Shown: positions 53,309 through 63,393, counted from the first letter of the stretch. The stretch is DNA of 64,000 nt from an uncultured Bacteroidia bacterium (GCA_902774145.1 CACYHC010000002.1:1-64000), one strand, 5' to 3'. The notes: a model not told the origin generated them from the sequence alone. Program-made: numbers and translations.

Positions 53309-53704
53309 ATGACTGATCCCATTGCAGATTATCTCACCAGGATCCGCAACGCTTATATGGCGGGAAAGAAGGTCGTGGAAATTCCTTCGTCCAAGATGAA
53401 GGAAGCGATGACCAAGATCCTCTGCGAGAAAGGATACATCCTCAGCTACAAGGTAGTCGAGGGAACTCCTTACAACACCATCAAAATCGCCCTCAAGTAT
53501 CATCCCCAGACCAAGATGGCGGCCATCAAGAAGATTGAAAGGGTCTCCACGCCGGGTCTGCGCCGGTATACTGACGTGAAAGACATGCCCCGCGTCCTGA
53601 ACGGACTCGGCATCGCCGTGATTTCCACGTCCAAGGGCCTCGTTACCGACAAGGAAGCCAGGGAAATGGGCGTCGGCGGCGAAGTGATTTGTTACGTATA
53701 TTAA
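53309..53704 (+). CDS. rpsH: 30S ribosomal protein S8
   Basis: A 131-residue central-domain protein. It starts MTDPIADYLTRIRNAYMAGK, and the C-terminal part GIAVISTSKGLVTDKEAREMGVGGEV binds 16S rRNA. In E. coli S8 represses the spc operon. Confidence 0.98.
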   Translation: MTDPIADYLTRIRNAYMAGKKVVEIPSSKMKEAMTKILCEKGYILSYKVVEGTPYNTIKIALKYHPQTKMAAIKKIERVSTPGLRRYTDVKDMPRVLNGLGIAVISTSKGLVTDKEAREMGVGGEVICYVY

Positions 53705-53722
53705 TTTAAATCATTTTATTGA

Positions 53723-54283
53723 ATGTCACGAATTGGTAAATTGCCTGTAAGCCTTCCGTCCGGCGTCAGCGTTTCGCTCGAGGCCGGCAACGTGGTGAAG
53801 GTTAAAGGACCTCTCGGTGAAATGAGCCAGAAAGTCGATCCCGACATCAAGGTCACCGTTGAGGACAATCAGATCAAGTTCGAACGCCCGACCGACCTTC
53901 CCCGTCACCGTTCGATGCACGGTCTCTACCGTGCCCTGGTGCACAATATGGTCGTCGGCGTGTCCGAAGGTTTCACCACCCGGCAGGAACTTGTCGGCGT
54001 CGGTTTCCGCGTAGCCCAGCAGGGCCAGCTTCTCATTTTCTCCCTCGGCTTCTCCCACGACATCCACTTCCTCCTTCCCAAGGAGGTGAGCGCCGATGTT
54101 CCCCAGGTCAAGAAGGGCGAGAACCCCGTTCTCGTGCTCAAGAGCTGCGACAAGCAGCTGGTCGGCCAGGTAGCGGCCAAGATCCGTTCCTTCCGCAAGC
54201 CTGAACCTTACAAGGGCAAGGGTATCAAGTTCGTCGGTGAACAGCTCCGCCGCAAGGCCGGCAAGACTGCAGCCGCTAAATAA
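53723..54283 (+). CDS. rplF: 50S ribosomal protein L6
   Basis: A 186-residue two-domain protein near the factor-binding site. MSRIGKLPVSLPSGV opens it, and KPEPYKGKGIKFVGEQLRRKAGK closes it. Confidence 0.98.
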   Translation: MSRIGKLPVSLPSGVSVSLEAGNVVKVKGPLGEMSQKVDPDIKVTVEDNQIKFERPTDLPRHRSMHGLYRALVHNMVVGVSEGFTTRQELVGVGFRVAQQGQLLIFSLGFSHDIHFLLPKEVSADVPQVKKGENPVLVLKSCDKQLVGQVAAKIRSFRKPEPYKGKGIKFVGEQLRRKAGKTAAAK

Positions 54284-54285
54284 TT

Positions 54286-54291
54286 AGGAGG
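54286..54291 (+). promoter_or_regulatory. SD-like ribosome binding site of rplR
   Basis: AGGAGG, 8 nt before ATG 54300. Confidence 0.5.
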
Positions 54292-54299
54292 ATACAATT

Positions 54300-54662
54300 A
54301 TGGCACTTTCAAGAATAGAAAGAAGAAAAAGGATTCACTACCGTATCCGCAAGCACGTTAACGGAACGGCCGAGCGCCCGCGCATGGTCGTCTTCCGCTC
54401 CAACAAGCAGATCTATGTCCAGGTGATTGACGACGAGCAGGGCAAGACCCTCGCCGCGGCTTCTTCCGTGGAGAAGGATCTCGCCGCCGCCTGCAAAGGC
54501 AAGACCGGTGTCGAGGCTGCCGCCATCGTCGGCAAGGCCATCGCCGAGCGCGCCCTTGCCAAGGGGATTACCATCATTTCCTTCGACCGCGGAGGTTATC
54601 TCTTCCACGGCCGGGTCAAGAGTTTGGCTGACGCTGCCCGCGAAGGCGGTCTCGTATTCTAA
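54300..54662 (+). CDS. rplR: 50S ribosomal protein L18
   Basis: A 120-residue 5S rRNA-binding protein. [23 protein letters not shown] and [24 protein letters not shown] are diagnostic. The start is confirmed by the SD-like site. Confidence 0.98.
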   Translation: MALSRIERRKRIHYRIRKHVNGTAERPRMVVFRSNKQIYVQVIDDEQGKTLAAASSVEKDLAAACKGKTGVEAAAIVGKAIAERALAKGITIISFDRGGYLFHGRVKSLADAAREGGLVF

Positions 54663-54673
54663 CAGAAACGACT

Positions 54674-55192
54674 ATGGCAAATACGAATGTTAAAAGAGTA
54701 AAGACCTCTGACCTTGAGCTCAAGGACAGGCTGGTCGCCATCCAGAGGGTTACCAAGGTGACCAAGGGTGGTCGTCACTTCCGCTTTGCGGCCATTGTTG
54801 TCGTGGGCGACGAAAACGGTGTCGTCGGTTACGGCCTGGGTAAGGCCAACGAGGTTACCGCTGCGATTGCGAAGGGTGTCGAGGACGCGAAGAAGAATCT
54901 CGTGAAGATTCCCGTCATCAACTCCACCATTCCGCACGAGCAGGAGTCCAAGTTCGGCGGTTCCCGCGTGTTCATGAAGCCCGCGGCCCCCGGTACCGGT
55001 GTCAAGGCCGGCGGTGCTATGCGTGCCGTGTTCGAGTCGGCCGGCGTACAGAACGTTCTGGCGAAGTCCAAGGGTTCTTCCAACCCCCACAACCTCGTCA
55101 AGGCGACGGTTACCGCCCTGACCGAAATGCGTGATGCGTACACTGTCGCCGGTCTGCGCGGTGTCCCTATGTCCAAGGTATTCAACGGATAG
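54674..55192 (+). CDS. rpsE: 30S ribosomal protein S5
   Basis: A 172-residue protein at the mRNA entry channel with accuracy functions. [25 protein letters not shown] and [25 protein letters not shown] are typical. Its stop codon overlaps the rpmD SD. Confidence 0.98.
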   Translation: MANTNVKRVKTSDLELKDRLVAIQRVTKVTKGGRHFRFAAIVVVGDENGVVGYGLGKANEVTAAIAKGVEDAKKNLVKIPVINSTIPHEQESKFGGSRVFMKPAAPGTGVKAGGAMRAVFESAGVQNVLAKSKGSSNPHNLVKATVTALTEMRDAYTVAGLRGVPMSKVFNG

Positions 55193-55196
55193 GAGG
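55191..55196 (+). promoter_or_regulatory. SD-like ribosome binding site of rpmD
   Basis: AGGAGG overlapping the rpsE stop codon, 7 nt before ATG 55204. Confidence 0.5.
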
Positions 55197-55203
55197 AAGC
55201 GTT

Positions 55204-55386
55204 ATGGCAAAGTACAAAATTACCCAGATCGTCAGCAGCAACGGTGAGACCAAGCGCCAGAAGGACAACCTCCGGTGCCTGGGCATCCGCCGTATGCACC
55301 AGACCGTAGAGGTCGAGAAGAACCCCGTTTCCACCGGTATGGTGGCGAAGGTGGCCCACCTCTGCAAAGTTGAAGAAATTGATTAA
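55204..55386 (+). CDS. rpmD: 50S ribosomal protein L30
   Basis: A 60-residue protein. MAKYKITQIVSSNGETKRQK and LGIRRMHQTVEVEKNP fit L30. It lies between rpsE and rplO as usual. Confidence 0.96.
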   Translation: MAKYKITQIVSSNGETKRQKDNLRCLGIRRMHQTVEVEKNPVSTGMVAKVAHLCKVEEID

Positions 55387-55392
55387 GGAGGG
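55386..55392 (+). promoter_or_regulatory. SD-like ribosome binding site of rplO
   Basis: AGGAGGG, 7 nt before ATG 55400. Confidence 0.5.
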
Positions 55393-55399
55393 TTAAACG

Positions 55400-55852
55400 A
55401 TGAAACTTGAAAATTTGACTCCCGCTAAAGGTTCGACTTCATCCGTCAAGCGCGTAGGTCGCGGCCAGGGTTCCGGAAAGGGCGGCACCGCCACCCGTGG
55501 AACCAAGGGTGCGCAGGCGCGTGCCGGTTACGAACACAAGATTGGTTTCGAAGGAGGCCAGATGCCGATTCAGCGGCGTCTTCCCAAGTTCGGATTCAAG
55601 AATCCCAACCGTGTGGAATACCAGGCCGTGAACCTGGACGCCATTCAGGCTATCGCTGAGAAGAGCGGTGCCGCCGCTGTGAATCCCGATGATTTCCGCG
55701 CGGCCGGACTCGCTGCCAAGACCGACCTGGTCAAGGTGCTCGGCAACGGGGAAATCACCGTGGCTGTCGAGGTGGTCGCCGATGCGTTCTCCAAGAGCGC
55801 CATTGCGAAGATTGAGGCGGCCGGAGGAAAGGCTACCGTAATCGGAAAGTAA
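55400..55852 (+). CDS. rplO: 50S ribosomal protein L15
   Basis: A 150-residue late-assembly protein with the glycine-rich start VGRGQGSGKGGTATRGTKGAQ and EGGQMPIQRRLPKFGF. It lies 1 nt before secY. Confidence 0.98.
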   Translation: MKLENLTPAKGSTSSVKRVGRGQGSGKGGTATRGTKGAQARAGYEHKIGFEGGQMPIQRRLPKFGFKNPNRVEYQAVNLDAIQAIAEKSGAAAVNPDDFRAAGLAAKTDLVKVLGNGEITVAVEVVADAFSKSAIAKIEAAGGKATVIGK

Positions 55853-55853
55853 T

Positions 55854-57188
55854 ATGAAGTTCGTAGAAACTATCAAAAACATCTTCAAGATTGAAGAACT
55901 CCGCAAGCGGATCGTCTACACGATGCTCCTGATCCTGGTGTACAGGTTCGGGTGCTTCGTGGTGCTTCCGGGCATCGACGCGTCCATGCTTGCCGGGCTC
56001 CAGGGGAGCACGCAGGAAGGTCTTGTCGGCCTCCTGAACATGTTCTCCGGCGGTGCCTTCGGAAACGCTTCGATCTTTGCGCTGGGTGTGATGCCTTACA
56101 TCTCGGCATCCATCGTCATCCAGCTGCTGGGTGTTTTCGTCCCCTACTTCCGCAAACTCCAGATGGAGGGCGAAAGCGGACGGAAAAAGATGAATCAGCT
56201 GACGCGGTATCTGACCCTCGTCGTCATCTGCATCCAGGCTCCCGCTTACCTTACTTCCATCCATAGCCAGATTCCCGGCGACGCCTTCGTGGCCGTGCGC
56301 AGGCTCGGTTGGAGCAATTTTGCCTTCAACCTGATCTCCACGATCATCCTGATGGCCGGGTCGATGTTCGTGATGTGGCTCGGCGAGCGCATCACCGACC
56401 GGGGTATCGGCAATGGTATCTCCCTGATCATTATGATCGGTATCGTCGCCCGTCTGCCTTATGCGCTTGCGGCTGAAATCGGCGAGAAGGTCGCTGCCAC
56501 CAACGGTGGTTTCCTCCTCTTGATTGTCGAGTTCCTGATCTGGTTCTTCGTCATCATCGCCGCGATTGCGCTGGTACAGGCGGTCCGCAAGGTGCCCGTG
56601 CAGTATGCCAAGCGGGTGATTGGCAACCGCCAGTACGGCGGTGTCCGCCAGTACATCCCCCTCAAGGTCAATGCCGCGGGCGTGATGCCTATCATCTTTG
56701 CGCAGGCCCTGATGCTCTTCCCCATCCTCTTCTCGCAGTGGGATTCCACGCGGGGACTGGCTGCCACGCTGAGCAATTACACGGGCTTCTGGTATAACTT
56801 CATTTTCGCACTGCTCGTCATTGTGTTTACGTATTTCTATACGGCCGTTACCGTGAACCCCACGATGATGGCGGAGAATATCAAGCAGAACGGCGGGTTC
56901 ATCCCCGGAGTAAAGCCCGGCAAGAAGACCGCGGAGAAACTCGACTCCATCATGTCGAGAATCACCTTCCCCGGATCCGTATTCCTGGCCATGATCGCTA
57001 TACTTCCGGCGTTTGCGATGATTTTCGGAATCAACAACCAGTTTGCGAGCTTCTACGGCGGTACGTCGCTGCTGATTCTCGTGGGTGTCGTCCTGGATAC
57101 GCTGCAGCAGATTGACAGCTACCTCCTCGTGCGCCACTACGACGGTCTGATGAAGACCGGCCGGCTGGTCGGACGTTCCGGTATGTAA
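55854..57188 (+). CDS. secY: Protein translocase subunit SecY
   Basis: The 444-residue channel subunit of the Sec translocase, with ten predicted transmembrane helices. The N-terminus is FKIEELRKRIVYTMLLILVYR. The plug and pore region includes GGAFGNASIFALGVMPYISAS, and the cytoplasmic loops GERITDRGIGNGIS and GGFIPGVKPGKKT bind ribosome and SecA. It is embedded in the spc part of the ribosomal operon as usual. Confidence 0.98.
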   Translation: MKFVETIKNIFKIEELRKRIVYTMLLILVYRFGCFVVLPGIDASMLAGLQGSTQEGLVGLLNMFSGGAFGNASIFALGVMPYISASIVIQLLGVFVPYFRKLQMEGESGRKKMNQLTRYLTLVVICIQAPAYLTSIHSQIPGDAFVAVRRLGWSNFAFNLISTIILMAGSMFVMWLGERITDRGIGNGISLIIMIGIVARLPYALAAEIGEKVAATNGGFLLLIVEFLIWFFVIIAAIALVQAVRKVPVQYAKRVIGNRQYGGVRQYIPLKVNAAGVMPIIFAQALMLFPILFSQWDSTRGLAATLSNYTGFWYNFIFALLVIVFTYFYTAVTVNPTMMAENIKQNGGFIPGVKPGKKTAEKLDSIMSRITFPGSVFLAMIAILPAFAMIFGINNQFASFYGGTSLLILVGVVLDTLQQIDSYLLVRHYDGLMKTGRLVGRSGM

Positions 57189-57209
57189 TTCCAAGCAAGA
57201 AAAAGTAGG

Positions 57210-57989
57210 ATGATCAAGCCCAAGACCGAAGAAGAGATTGCCCTGCTCAGGGAGAATGCGCTCATCGTCTCCAAGACGCTGGGTGAGGTCGGCAAGGCAG
57301 TGGAGCCCGGTGTCACCACCGCGGCCCTCTGCAAGATTGCCGACACCTGCATCCGTGACCACGGCGCAATCCCCAGCTTCCTCGGTTTTGAAGGCTTCCC
57401 CGCAGCCATCTGCGCGTCCGTGAACGATGTGGTGGTCCACGGCTTTCCGTCGGACTATGTCCTCCGCGAGGGCGACATCTTCACGGCCGACATCGGCACG
57501 CTCTACAAGGGGTATAACGGCGATTCCGCGTACACCTTCCCGGTCGGGGAGGTGGACGCGAAAACGCAGAAACTCCTGGAGGTGACGAAGGCGTCCCTGT
57601 ACAAGGGCATCGCAGCGGCTGTCGCGGGTGCACGCGTCGGCGATATCGGACACGCGGTGCAATCGTATGTCGAATCCTTCGGATTTTCCGTAGTCCGCGA
57701 ACTCGAAGGCCACGGAATCGGCACCAAAATGCACGAGAACCCGGGCATTCCCAATTACGGGCGCCAGGGCCACGGGCCGCGGCTGTCGGAAGGAATGGTA
57801 ATATGCATCGAACCGATGATCAATGCGGGAGGACGGGGTGTGTACCTGGCCAAGAACGGCTGGGCCGTCCATACCGCCGACAAGAGCAATTCGGCGCATT
57901 TCGAACTTACGGTTGTTGTCCGTAAAGGCCATGCGGAGCAGTTGTCCACTTTCGACTGGATCGAGAAGGATGGCAAGTTTAAATTTTGA
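57210..57989 (+). CDS. map: Methionine aminopeptidase, type I
   Basis: Removes the initiator methionine from nascent proteins. The 259-residue pita-bread enzyme has [26 protein letters not shown] with the metal Asp residues, [12 protein letters not shown] with the metal His, and EPMI and the final Glu ligands. It follows secY by 21 nt. Confidence 0.97.
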   Translation: MIKPKTEEEIALLRENALIVSKTLGEVGKAVEPGVTTAALCKIADTCIRDHGAIPSFLGFEGFPAAICASVNDVVVHGFPSDYVLREGDIFTADIGTLYKGYNGDSAYTFPVGEVDAKTQKLLEVTKASLYKGIAAAVAGARVGDIGHAVQSYVESFGFSVVRELEGHGIGTKMHENPGIPNYGRQGHGPRLSEGMVICIEPMINAGGRGVYLAKNGWAVHTADKSNSAHFELTVVVRKGHAEQLSTFDWIEKDGKFKF

Positions 57990-58001
57990 AGTGTAATTTC
58001 T

Positions 58002-58220
58002 ATGTCCAAGCAAGTATCGATAGAACAAGACGGAAAGGTGATCGAGACCCTTCCCAACGCTATGTTCAAGGTGGAACTCGAAAACGGTCACGTCCTGCTC
58101 TGTACCCTCTCCGGCAAGATGCGGATGCACTTTATCCGCATTCTCCTCGGAGACAAGGTGCGGGTGGAAATTACACCTTACGATTTGACCAGAGGCAGAA
58201 TATCTTTCAGATACAAATAA
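58002..58220 (+). CDS. infA: Translation initiation factor IF-1
   Basis: A 72-residue OB-fold factor that occupies the A site during initiation. [26 protein letters not shown] and [22 protein letters not shown] identify it. It is 12 nt after map and 11 nt before rpmJ. Confidence 0.98.
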   Translation: MSKQVSIEQDGKVIETLPNAMFKVELENGHVLLCTLSGKMRMHFIRILLGDKVRVEITPYDLTRGRISFRYK

Positions 58221-58231
58221 AAATTATCGAT

Positions 58232-58348
58232 ATGAAAGTCAAAACATCCATCAAAAAGCGCAGCGAAGATTGCAAAATCGTCAGACGCAAAGGCCGCCTG
58301 TATGTAATCTGCAAGAAGAACCCCAAGTTCAAGATGCGCCAGGGTTAA
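58232..58348 (+). CDS. rpmJ: 50S ribosomal protein L36, zinc-site degenerate
   Basis: A 38-residue protein, [17 protein letters not shown] and onward. Of the four zinc ligands of classical L36 (three Cys, one His) only two Cys remain: the first Cys is Ser and the His is Phe. It is therefore the zinc-independent form, as in other Bacteroidetes. Confidence 0.96.
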   Translation: MKVKTSIKKRSEDCKIVRRKGRLYVICKKNPKFKMRQG

Positions 58349-58378
58349 TTTAAAGTAACAAATTAAGCAAGTATAATT

Positions 58379-58756
58379 ATGGCAAGAATAGCCGGTGTTG
58401 ATTTACCCAACAACAAAAGAGGAGAGATAGGTCTGACCTATATCTTCGGTATCGGACGCAGCTCCGCCAAAAAGATCCTCGAAGAGTGCGGAATCGACGA
58501 AAGCATCAAGGTCGGGGACTGGAACGACGAGCAGATTGCGAAGATCCGTGCCAAAATCAATGAGGAGTACAAGATCGAAGGTGAACTTCGTTCCTCCGTC
58601 CAGATGGACATCAAACGTCTGATGGACATCGGTTGCTACCGTGGCATCCGCCACCGTGCGGGTCTTCCCGTCCGCGGCCAGAGCACCAAGAACAATGCCC
58701 GTACCCGCAAGGGTAAGAAGAAGACTGTGGCCAACAAGAAGAAAGCGACCAAGTAA
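58379..58756 (+). CDS. rpsM: 30S ribosomal protein S13
   Basis: A 125-residue head protein that bridges to the 50S and contacts P-site t[24 protein letters not shown] and [22 protein letters not shown] are diagnostic. It is the first gene of the alpha segment. Confidence 0.98.
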   Translation: MARIAGVDLPNNKRGEIGLTYIFGIGRSSAKKILEECGIDESIKVGDWNDEQIAKIRAKINEEYKIEGELRSSVQMDIKRLMDIGCYRGIRHRAGLPVRGQSTKNNARTRKGKKKTVANKKKATK

Positions 58757-58769
58757 AAATTGATGAATT

Positions 58770-59156
58770 ATGGCAAAGAAAACTACAACATCCAAGAGGG
58801 TTGTCAAGGTTGAAGCTTATGGCGAGGCCCATATTTCATCGACCTTCAACAACGTCATCGTTTCGCTGACCAACGCCCAGGGCCAGGTCATCAGCTGGGG
58901 TTCTGCCGGAAAGTGCGGTTTCCGCGGTTCCAAGAAGAACACCCCCTATGCCGCCCAGATGGCTGCGGAAGACGCTTCCAAGACCGCTTATGATGCCGGT
59001 CTCCGCCGCGTCAAGTGCTATGTAAAGGGTCCCGGATCCGGCCGTGAGTCCGCCATCCGTACCATCAACAATGCGGGTATCATCGTGACCGAGATCGTGG
59101 ATGTCACCCCGATGCCCCACAATGGTTGCAGACCGAAAGGCCGTCGTAAAGTTTAA
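58770..59156 (+). CDS. rpsK: 30S ribosomal protein S11
   Basis: A 128-residue platform protein near the mRNA exit. [32 protein letters not shown] and the C-terminal [10 protein letters not shown] are conserved. Confidence 0.98.
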   Translation: MAKKTTTSKRVVKVEAYGEAHISSTFNNVIVSLTNAQGQVISWGSAGKCGFRGSKKNTPYAAQMAAEDASKTAYDAGLRRVKCYVKGPGSGRESAIRTINNAGIIVTEIVDVTPMPHNGCRPKGRRKV

Positions 59157-59175
59157 CCTTTAAAAAGAAGTTACC

Positions 59176-59778
59176 ATGGCAAGATATACCGGTCCGAGTA
59201 CCAAAATCGCCCGTAAGTTCGGTGAACCCATCTTCGGTTCCGACAAATATTTCGAGAAGAGAAACTTCCCTCCGGGACAGCACGGTCTCGCCTCCAAGCG
59301 CAAGAAGCAGAAGGAGTACGGCGTGCAGCTGAAGGAGAAGCAGAAAGTCAAGTATATGTACGGTGTGCTGGAGCGTCAGTTCCACAATACCTACGACAAG
59401 GCTTCCCGCATGGCCGGCCAGAAGGGTGAGAACCTCATCCTCCTGCTCGAGTCCCGTCTGGACAACGTCGTGTACCGTATGGGCATCGCCCCTACCCGTG
59501 CCGCGGCGCGTCAGCTCGTCTCCCATCATCACATCACCCTCAACGGCGCCGTCTGCAGCATCCCTTCCACTTTCGTGAAGGCCGGTGACACCGTGGCGGT
59601 CCGTGAGCGTTCCAAGAGCCTGGAGGTTATCCAGAAGAGCGTGGCGTCGGTAAACAAGTATTCCTGGCTCGAGTTCGATACCAAGACCCTCGTCGGCAAG
59701 TTCCTCAATATGCCCACGCGCGTCGAAGTTCCCGAGAGCATCAACGAGCAGTTGATCGTTGACCTTTACTCCAAGTAA
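59176..59778 (+). CDS. rpsD: 30S ribosomal protein S4
   Basis: A 200-residue assembly initiator with an S4 RNA-binding domain. [21 protein letters not shown] lacks the N-terminal zinc cysteines. [27 protein letters not shown] is typical. Confidence 0.98.
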   Translation: MARYTGPSTKIARKFGEPIFGSDKYFEKRNFPPGQHGLASKRKKQKEYGVQLKEKQKVKYMYGVLERQFHNTYDKASRMAGQKGENLILLLESRLDNVVYRMGIAPTRAAARQLVSHHHITLNGAVCSIPSTFVKAGDTVAVRERSKSLEVIQKSVASVNKYSWLEFDTKTLVGKFLNMPTRVEVPESINEQLIVDLYSK

Positions 59779-59804
59779 CCGATAACCACCAAAGCACTTT
59801 AATC

Positions 59805-60809
59805 ATGGCAATCTTAGCATTTCAGAAACCGGACAAGGTCATCAAGCTCGAGAGCACGGAGACCGTCGGAAGTTTCGAGTTCAGGCCCCTTGAGCCTGGC
59901 TACGGCCAGACCATCGGGAATGCGCTCCGCCGAATCCTTCTGGCCTCCCTGGAGGGATTTGCCATCAGCCAGATCCGCATCTCCGGCGTCGACCAGGAAT
60001 TTGCGACCATCCCCGGCGTTATCGAGGGGATGCAGGATATCATCCTGAACCTCAAGCAGGTCCGTTTCCGCAGAATGATCGACACGGTGGATACCGAGAC
60101 GGCGAATATCACCATCAGCGGCAAGCAGGAGTTTACCGCCGAGGATATTTCGAAGGCGCTCTCTTCCTTCAAGGTGCTCAACCCGCAGCAGCACATCTGC
60201 TCGCTCGAGCCTTCGGTCAAGCTGGAAATCGTCCTGACCATCACCAAGGGCCGCGGTTTCGTTCCCGCCGAGGAGCTCCGCGATGAGAATACGCCGATCG
60301 GAACCATTCCCGTCGATGCCATTTACACCCCGATCCGCAAGGTGAACTGGAGCGTGGACAACTGGCGCGTCGAGCAGAAGACCGACTACGAAAAACTCAA
60401 CCTCGAGATTGTGACCGACGGGTCCATTACCCCGCAGGACGCACTCCAGGAGGCTGCGAACATCCTGATTTCGCACTTCAAGCTCTTTACCGACAGCAAG
60501 GCGGTTCCCGTGGACAACGGGACCGAAAGCAAGGCCGGCGAGCTGAACGAGGAAGCGCTTCGGATGCGTCACCTGCTGCTGACCAAGCTCTCCGACATGG
60601 GTCTTTCGGTGCGCGCTTTCAACTGCCTCAAGGCGGCTGATATCGACACCTTCGCAGACCTTGTCTCCTACTCCCGTGCCGAGCTGATGAAATTCCGCAA
60701 CTTTGGTCGGAAGTCCCTCAGTGAGATTGACGAACTGGTCGAGAAGATGAAGCTCACCTTCGGGATGGATGTCACCAAGTACAATATTGAACCTAAGAAA
60801 AAGATCTAA
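59805..60809 (+). CDS. rpoA: DNA-directed RNA polymerase alpha subunit
   Basis: A 334-residue subunit with an N-terminal dimerisation domain ([23 protein letters not shown]) and a C-terminal domain (about 255-325) with [23 protein letters not shown] and [12 protein letters not shown], which contacts promoters and activators. It is 2 nt before rplQ. Confidence 0.98.
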   Translation: MAILAFQKPDKVIKLESTETVGSFEFRPLEPGYGQTIGNALRRILLASLEGFAISQIRISGVDQEFATIPGVIEGMQDIILNLKQVRFRRMIDTVDTETANITISGKQEFTAEDISKALSSFKVLNPQQHICSLEPSVKLEIVLTITKGRGFVPAEELRDENTPIGTIPVDAIYTPIRKVNWSVDNWRVEQKTDYEKLNLEIVTDGSITPQDALQEAANILISHFKLFTDSKAVPVDNGTESKAGELNEEALRMRHLLLTKLSDMGLSVRAFNCLKAADIDTFADLVSYSRAELMKFRNFGRKSLSEIDELVEKMKLTFGMDVTKYNIEPKKKI

Positions 60810-60811
60810 AG

Positions 60812-61309
60812 ATGAGACACAATAAAGCGATCAATCATCTCGGACGGCAGAGCGGTCACCGCAAGGCGATGCTCGCGAACATGGCTTCTTCCCTGATCCT
60901 GAACAAGCGCATTGAGACCACCGTCGCCAAGGCGAAGGCCCTCAAGCCCTATGTGGAGCCCCTGATTACCAAATCCAAGGAGGATACCACCCATTCCCGC
61001 CGCGTCGTGTTCAGTTATCTCAAGAACAAGTACGCCGTTACCGAGCTTTTCCGTAACGTGGCCCCCAAGATTGCGGACCGTCCGGGCGGATACTGCCGTA
61101 TCCTGCACGTCGGTTTCCGTCAGGGTGACGCTGCCGAAATGGCCCTCATCGAGCTGGTGGACTTCTTTGAGCCCGCTGCGAAGAAGGAGGTCAAGAAGAC
61201 CACCCGTCGCAGTCGCGCCAAGAAGGCCGAGGCCCCTGTGGCTGAGGCTCCTGCAGCCGAAGCCCCCGTCGAGGAGGCCCCTGCAGCCGAAGCGCCGAAG
61301 GCTGAATAA
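60812..61309 (+). CDS. rplQ: 50S ribosomal protein L17 with Ala/Pro/Glu-rich tail
   Basis: A 165-residue protein. The core [20 protein letters not shown] to about residue 118 is standard. It is followed by a basic stretch and a low-complexity tail of EAP/AAEAP repeats (about 145-165). The tail is probably disordered. It ends the operon before a strong terminator. Confidence 0.97.
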   Translation: MRHNKAINHLGRQSGHRKAMLANMASSLILNKRIETTVAKAKALKPYVEPLITKSKEDTTHSRRVVFSYLKNKYAVTELFRNVAPKIADRPGGYCRILHVGFRQGDAAEMALIELVDFFEPAAKKEVKKTTRRSRAKKAEAPVAEAPAAEAPVEEAPAAEAPKAE

Positions 61310-61327
61310 TCAGGCGAAGCATTTTTT

Positions 61328-61356
61328 AAAGGGGTTCCGCGAGGGACCCCTTTTTT
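61328..61356 (+). terminator. Intrinsic terminator of the rplP-rplQ operon
   Basis: AAAGGGGTTCC pairs with GGGACCCCTTT around GCGA (one wobble pair), then a T-run. Confidence 0.9.
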
Positions 61357-61381
61357 GTGCTCATTTTTTCCGAAAAAAATG

Positions 61382-61389
61382 TATCTTTG
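61382..61389 (+). promoter_or_regulatory. -7 box for GH97-nagB
   Basis: TATCTTTG, 25 nt before ATG 61415. Confidence 0.6.
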
Positions 61390-61414
61390 AAAGTTGTAAC
61401 ATAAAATCTGCACC

Positions 61415-63367
61415 ATGAACCTGTTGTGTTTCCTTCTCGCCGTGTTGCATTACACCCTTCTTTCCCCAGACGGTGGCATCCGTGCCGATATCCGTACCGA
61501 TGAAGGAATCAGCTATAGCGTCAGCGTGGACGGAAAGACCGTGCTTGCGCCCTCTGCCGTGGATATGACGCTCGGGGACGGGACCCGCATCGGCGCGAAG
61601 TGCAAGGGCGCGAAGGTGACGACGCGTACTGTGGACACCCGCCTGCAGACGGTCGTGTACCGGAAGTCGGAGGTGCAGGACTGTTTCAACGAACTGACGC
61701 TCCGTCTGCCGGCCGCCGATATTATCTGGCGGGCCTATGACGACGGAGTGGCCTATCGCATCGTTTCCCGCTCCCGGAAAAGCTTTACGGTGGTTTCCGA
61801 GACGGTGGAATACAACTTCGTCGCGGATTACCGGGCGAAGGTGCCTTATGTGTCGTTAAAAAAATCCTATCCGAGCCAGTTTGCAACTTCCTTTGAGCGG
61901 CGCTACGCCTCGACTTCGCTTTCTTCCTGGGAGAAGGAACGCCTGGCGTTCCTGCCCCTGATGGTGGATGCCGGAAATGCGAAATTGCTGGTGATGGAAG
62001 CGGACCTGCTGCATTATCCCGGTCTCTATCTGGTCAACAATGACGGCGACACGGCGCTGGAAGGCGTCTTTGCCCCGCTCCCGGACAAAGTGGAACAGGG
62101 CGGACACAACAATTTCCAGGGGGTCGTGAAGAGCGTGAAGCCCTGCATTGCCGAGGCGGCCCCCTTCGAGGCGTTCCCCTGGCGGATTCTTGCCGTTGCG
62201 CGCCGAGACGCGGACCTGGCGGACTGCGACCTGGTCTACCGCCTGTCCCGGCAGGAGGATTCCCGGGATTGGAGCTGGATCAAGCCCGGCAAGGTGTCCT
62301 GGGACTGGTGGTGTGCCTGGAATCTATACGGCGTGGACTTCAAGGCGGGCATCAATACCCGCACCTACGAATATTTCATCGATTTTGCGAGCCGTTTCGG
62401 CCTGGAGTATGTACTGCTGGACGAGGGTTGGGCGGTGCCCGGCGCGGTGGATATGATGCAGGTGGTGGACGCCCTCGACCTGCCGCATCTCTGCCGCTAC
62501 GCGCAGGAAAGGGGCGTGGGCCTGCTCCTCTGGGGCGGCTTCTGGGCCTTTAACCGGGATATGGAAGGCCTTTGCCGCCACTATTCCGAGATGGGCGTCA
62601 AGGGCTTCAAGATTGACTTTATGAACCGGGACGACCAGATGATGGTCGATTTCTGTGCCCGGGCGGCGGAAATGGCCGCGAAGTACAAGCTGGTCATCGA
62701 CTTCCACGGCGTTTTCAAGCCGGCGGGCCTGCAGCGGACCTGGCCGAATGTCCTGAATTTCGAAGGCGTGTTCGGGCTGGAGCAGATGAAATGGCTCAGT
62801 GAGACGGATATGCCCGATTATGATGTGACGATACCCTACATCCGAATGGCCTCCGGCCCGATGGATTATACGCAGGGGGCAATGCGCAATGCGAACAAAA
62901 AGAATTACCGTCCGGTGGGCAGCGAGCCGATGAGCCAGGGAACCCGGACGCATCAGGCCGCCGAGTATATCGTCTTCGATTCTCCGCTGGTGATGCTATG
63001 CGACAGCCCGTCCGCCTATGAAGCGGAGCCGGACTATACCCGTCTGATTGCTTCCGTGCCCACGGTCTGGGAGGAGACCCGGATACTGGACGGAAAGGTA
63101 GGGGAGTTTATCGTCACGGCGCGGCGTGCCGGCGGGCAGTGGTATGTGGGTGCCCTGACCAACTGGACGGAACGAGAACTGGAGATCCCGCTGGACTTCC
63201 TGGGCGAGGGGGTCTGGCAGGTGGAACTTTGTGTGGATGGGCCGAATGCGGGGCGGGCGGCGCGCGATTACGCGCTGCGGACCCTGCAGGTCCGCGCAGG
63301 CGAACGCCTGCCCGCCCGCCTCGCATCCGGCGGGGGATGGTTCGCCCGTTTCACCCCTGTCAAGTAA
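61415..63367 (+). CDS. Glycoside hydrolase family 97, retaining-type pattern
   Basis: A 650-residue secreted enzyme with a short hydrophobic N-terminus. The N-terminal beta-sandwich (about 15-270), the catalytic barrel (VSWDWWCAWNLYGVDFKAGINTR, YVLLDEGWA) and the C-terminal domain fit GH97. Asp401 in GFKIDFMNRDDQ sits where retaining GH97 alpha-galactosidases carry their nucleophile; inverting SusB-type alpha-glucosidases lack it. The likely substrate is therefore an alpha-galactoside, but this is inferred. nagB follows after 26 nt and may share its transcript. Confidence 0.88.
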   Translation: MNLLCFLLAVLHYTLLSPDGGIRADIRTDEGISYSVSVDGKTVLAPSAVDMTLGDGTRIGAKCKGAKVTTRTVDTRLQTVVYRKSEVQDCFNELTLRLPAADIIWRAYDDGVAYRIVSRSRKSFTVVSETVEYNFVADYRAKVPYVSLKKSYPSQFATSFERRYASTSLSSWEKERLAFLPLMVDAGNAKLLVMEADLLHYPGLYLVNNDGDTALEGVFAPLPDKVEQGGHNNFQGVVKSVKPCIAEAAPFEAFPWRILAVARRDADLADCDLVYRLSRQEDSRDWSWIKPGKVSWDWWCAWNLYGVDFKAGINTRTYEYFIDFASRFGLEYVLLDEGWAVPGAVDMMQVVDALDLPHLCRYAQERGVGLLLWGGFWAFNRDMEGLCRHYSEMGVKGFKIDFMNRDDQMMVDFCARAAEMAAKYKLVIDFHGVFKPAGLQRTWPNVLNFEGVFGLEQMKWLSETDMPDYDVTIPYIRMASGPMDYTQGAMRNANKKNYRPVGSEPMSQGTRTHQAAEYIVFDSPLVMLCDSPSAYEAEPDYTRLIASVPTVWEETRILDGKVGEFIVTARRAGGQWYVGALTNWTERELEIPLDFLGEGVWQVELCVDGPNAGRAARDYALRTLQVRAGERLPARLASGGGWFARFTPVK

Positions 63368-63393
63368 ACTGAATTGTATTGAACCACAAGCAT

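Noticed and set aside
55833..58130. A 765-codon open frame antisense to secY, map and infA
   Set aside because: The sense genes are unmistakable and highly conserved; the antisense product is compositionally odd (His/Asp/Arg-rich).
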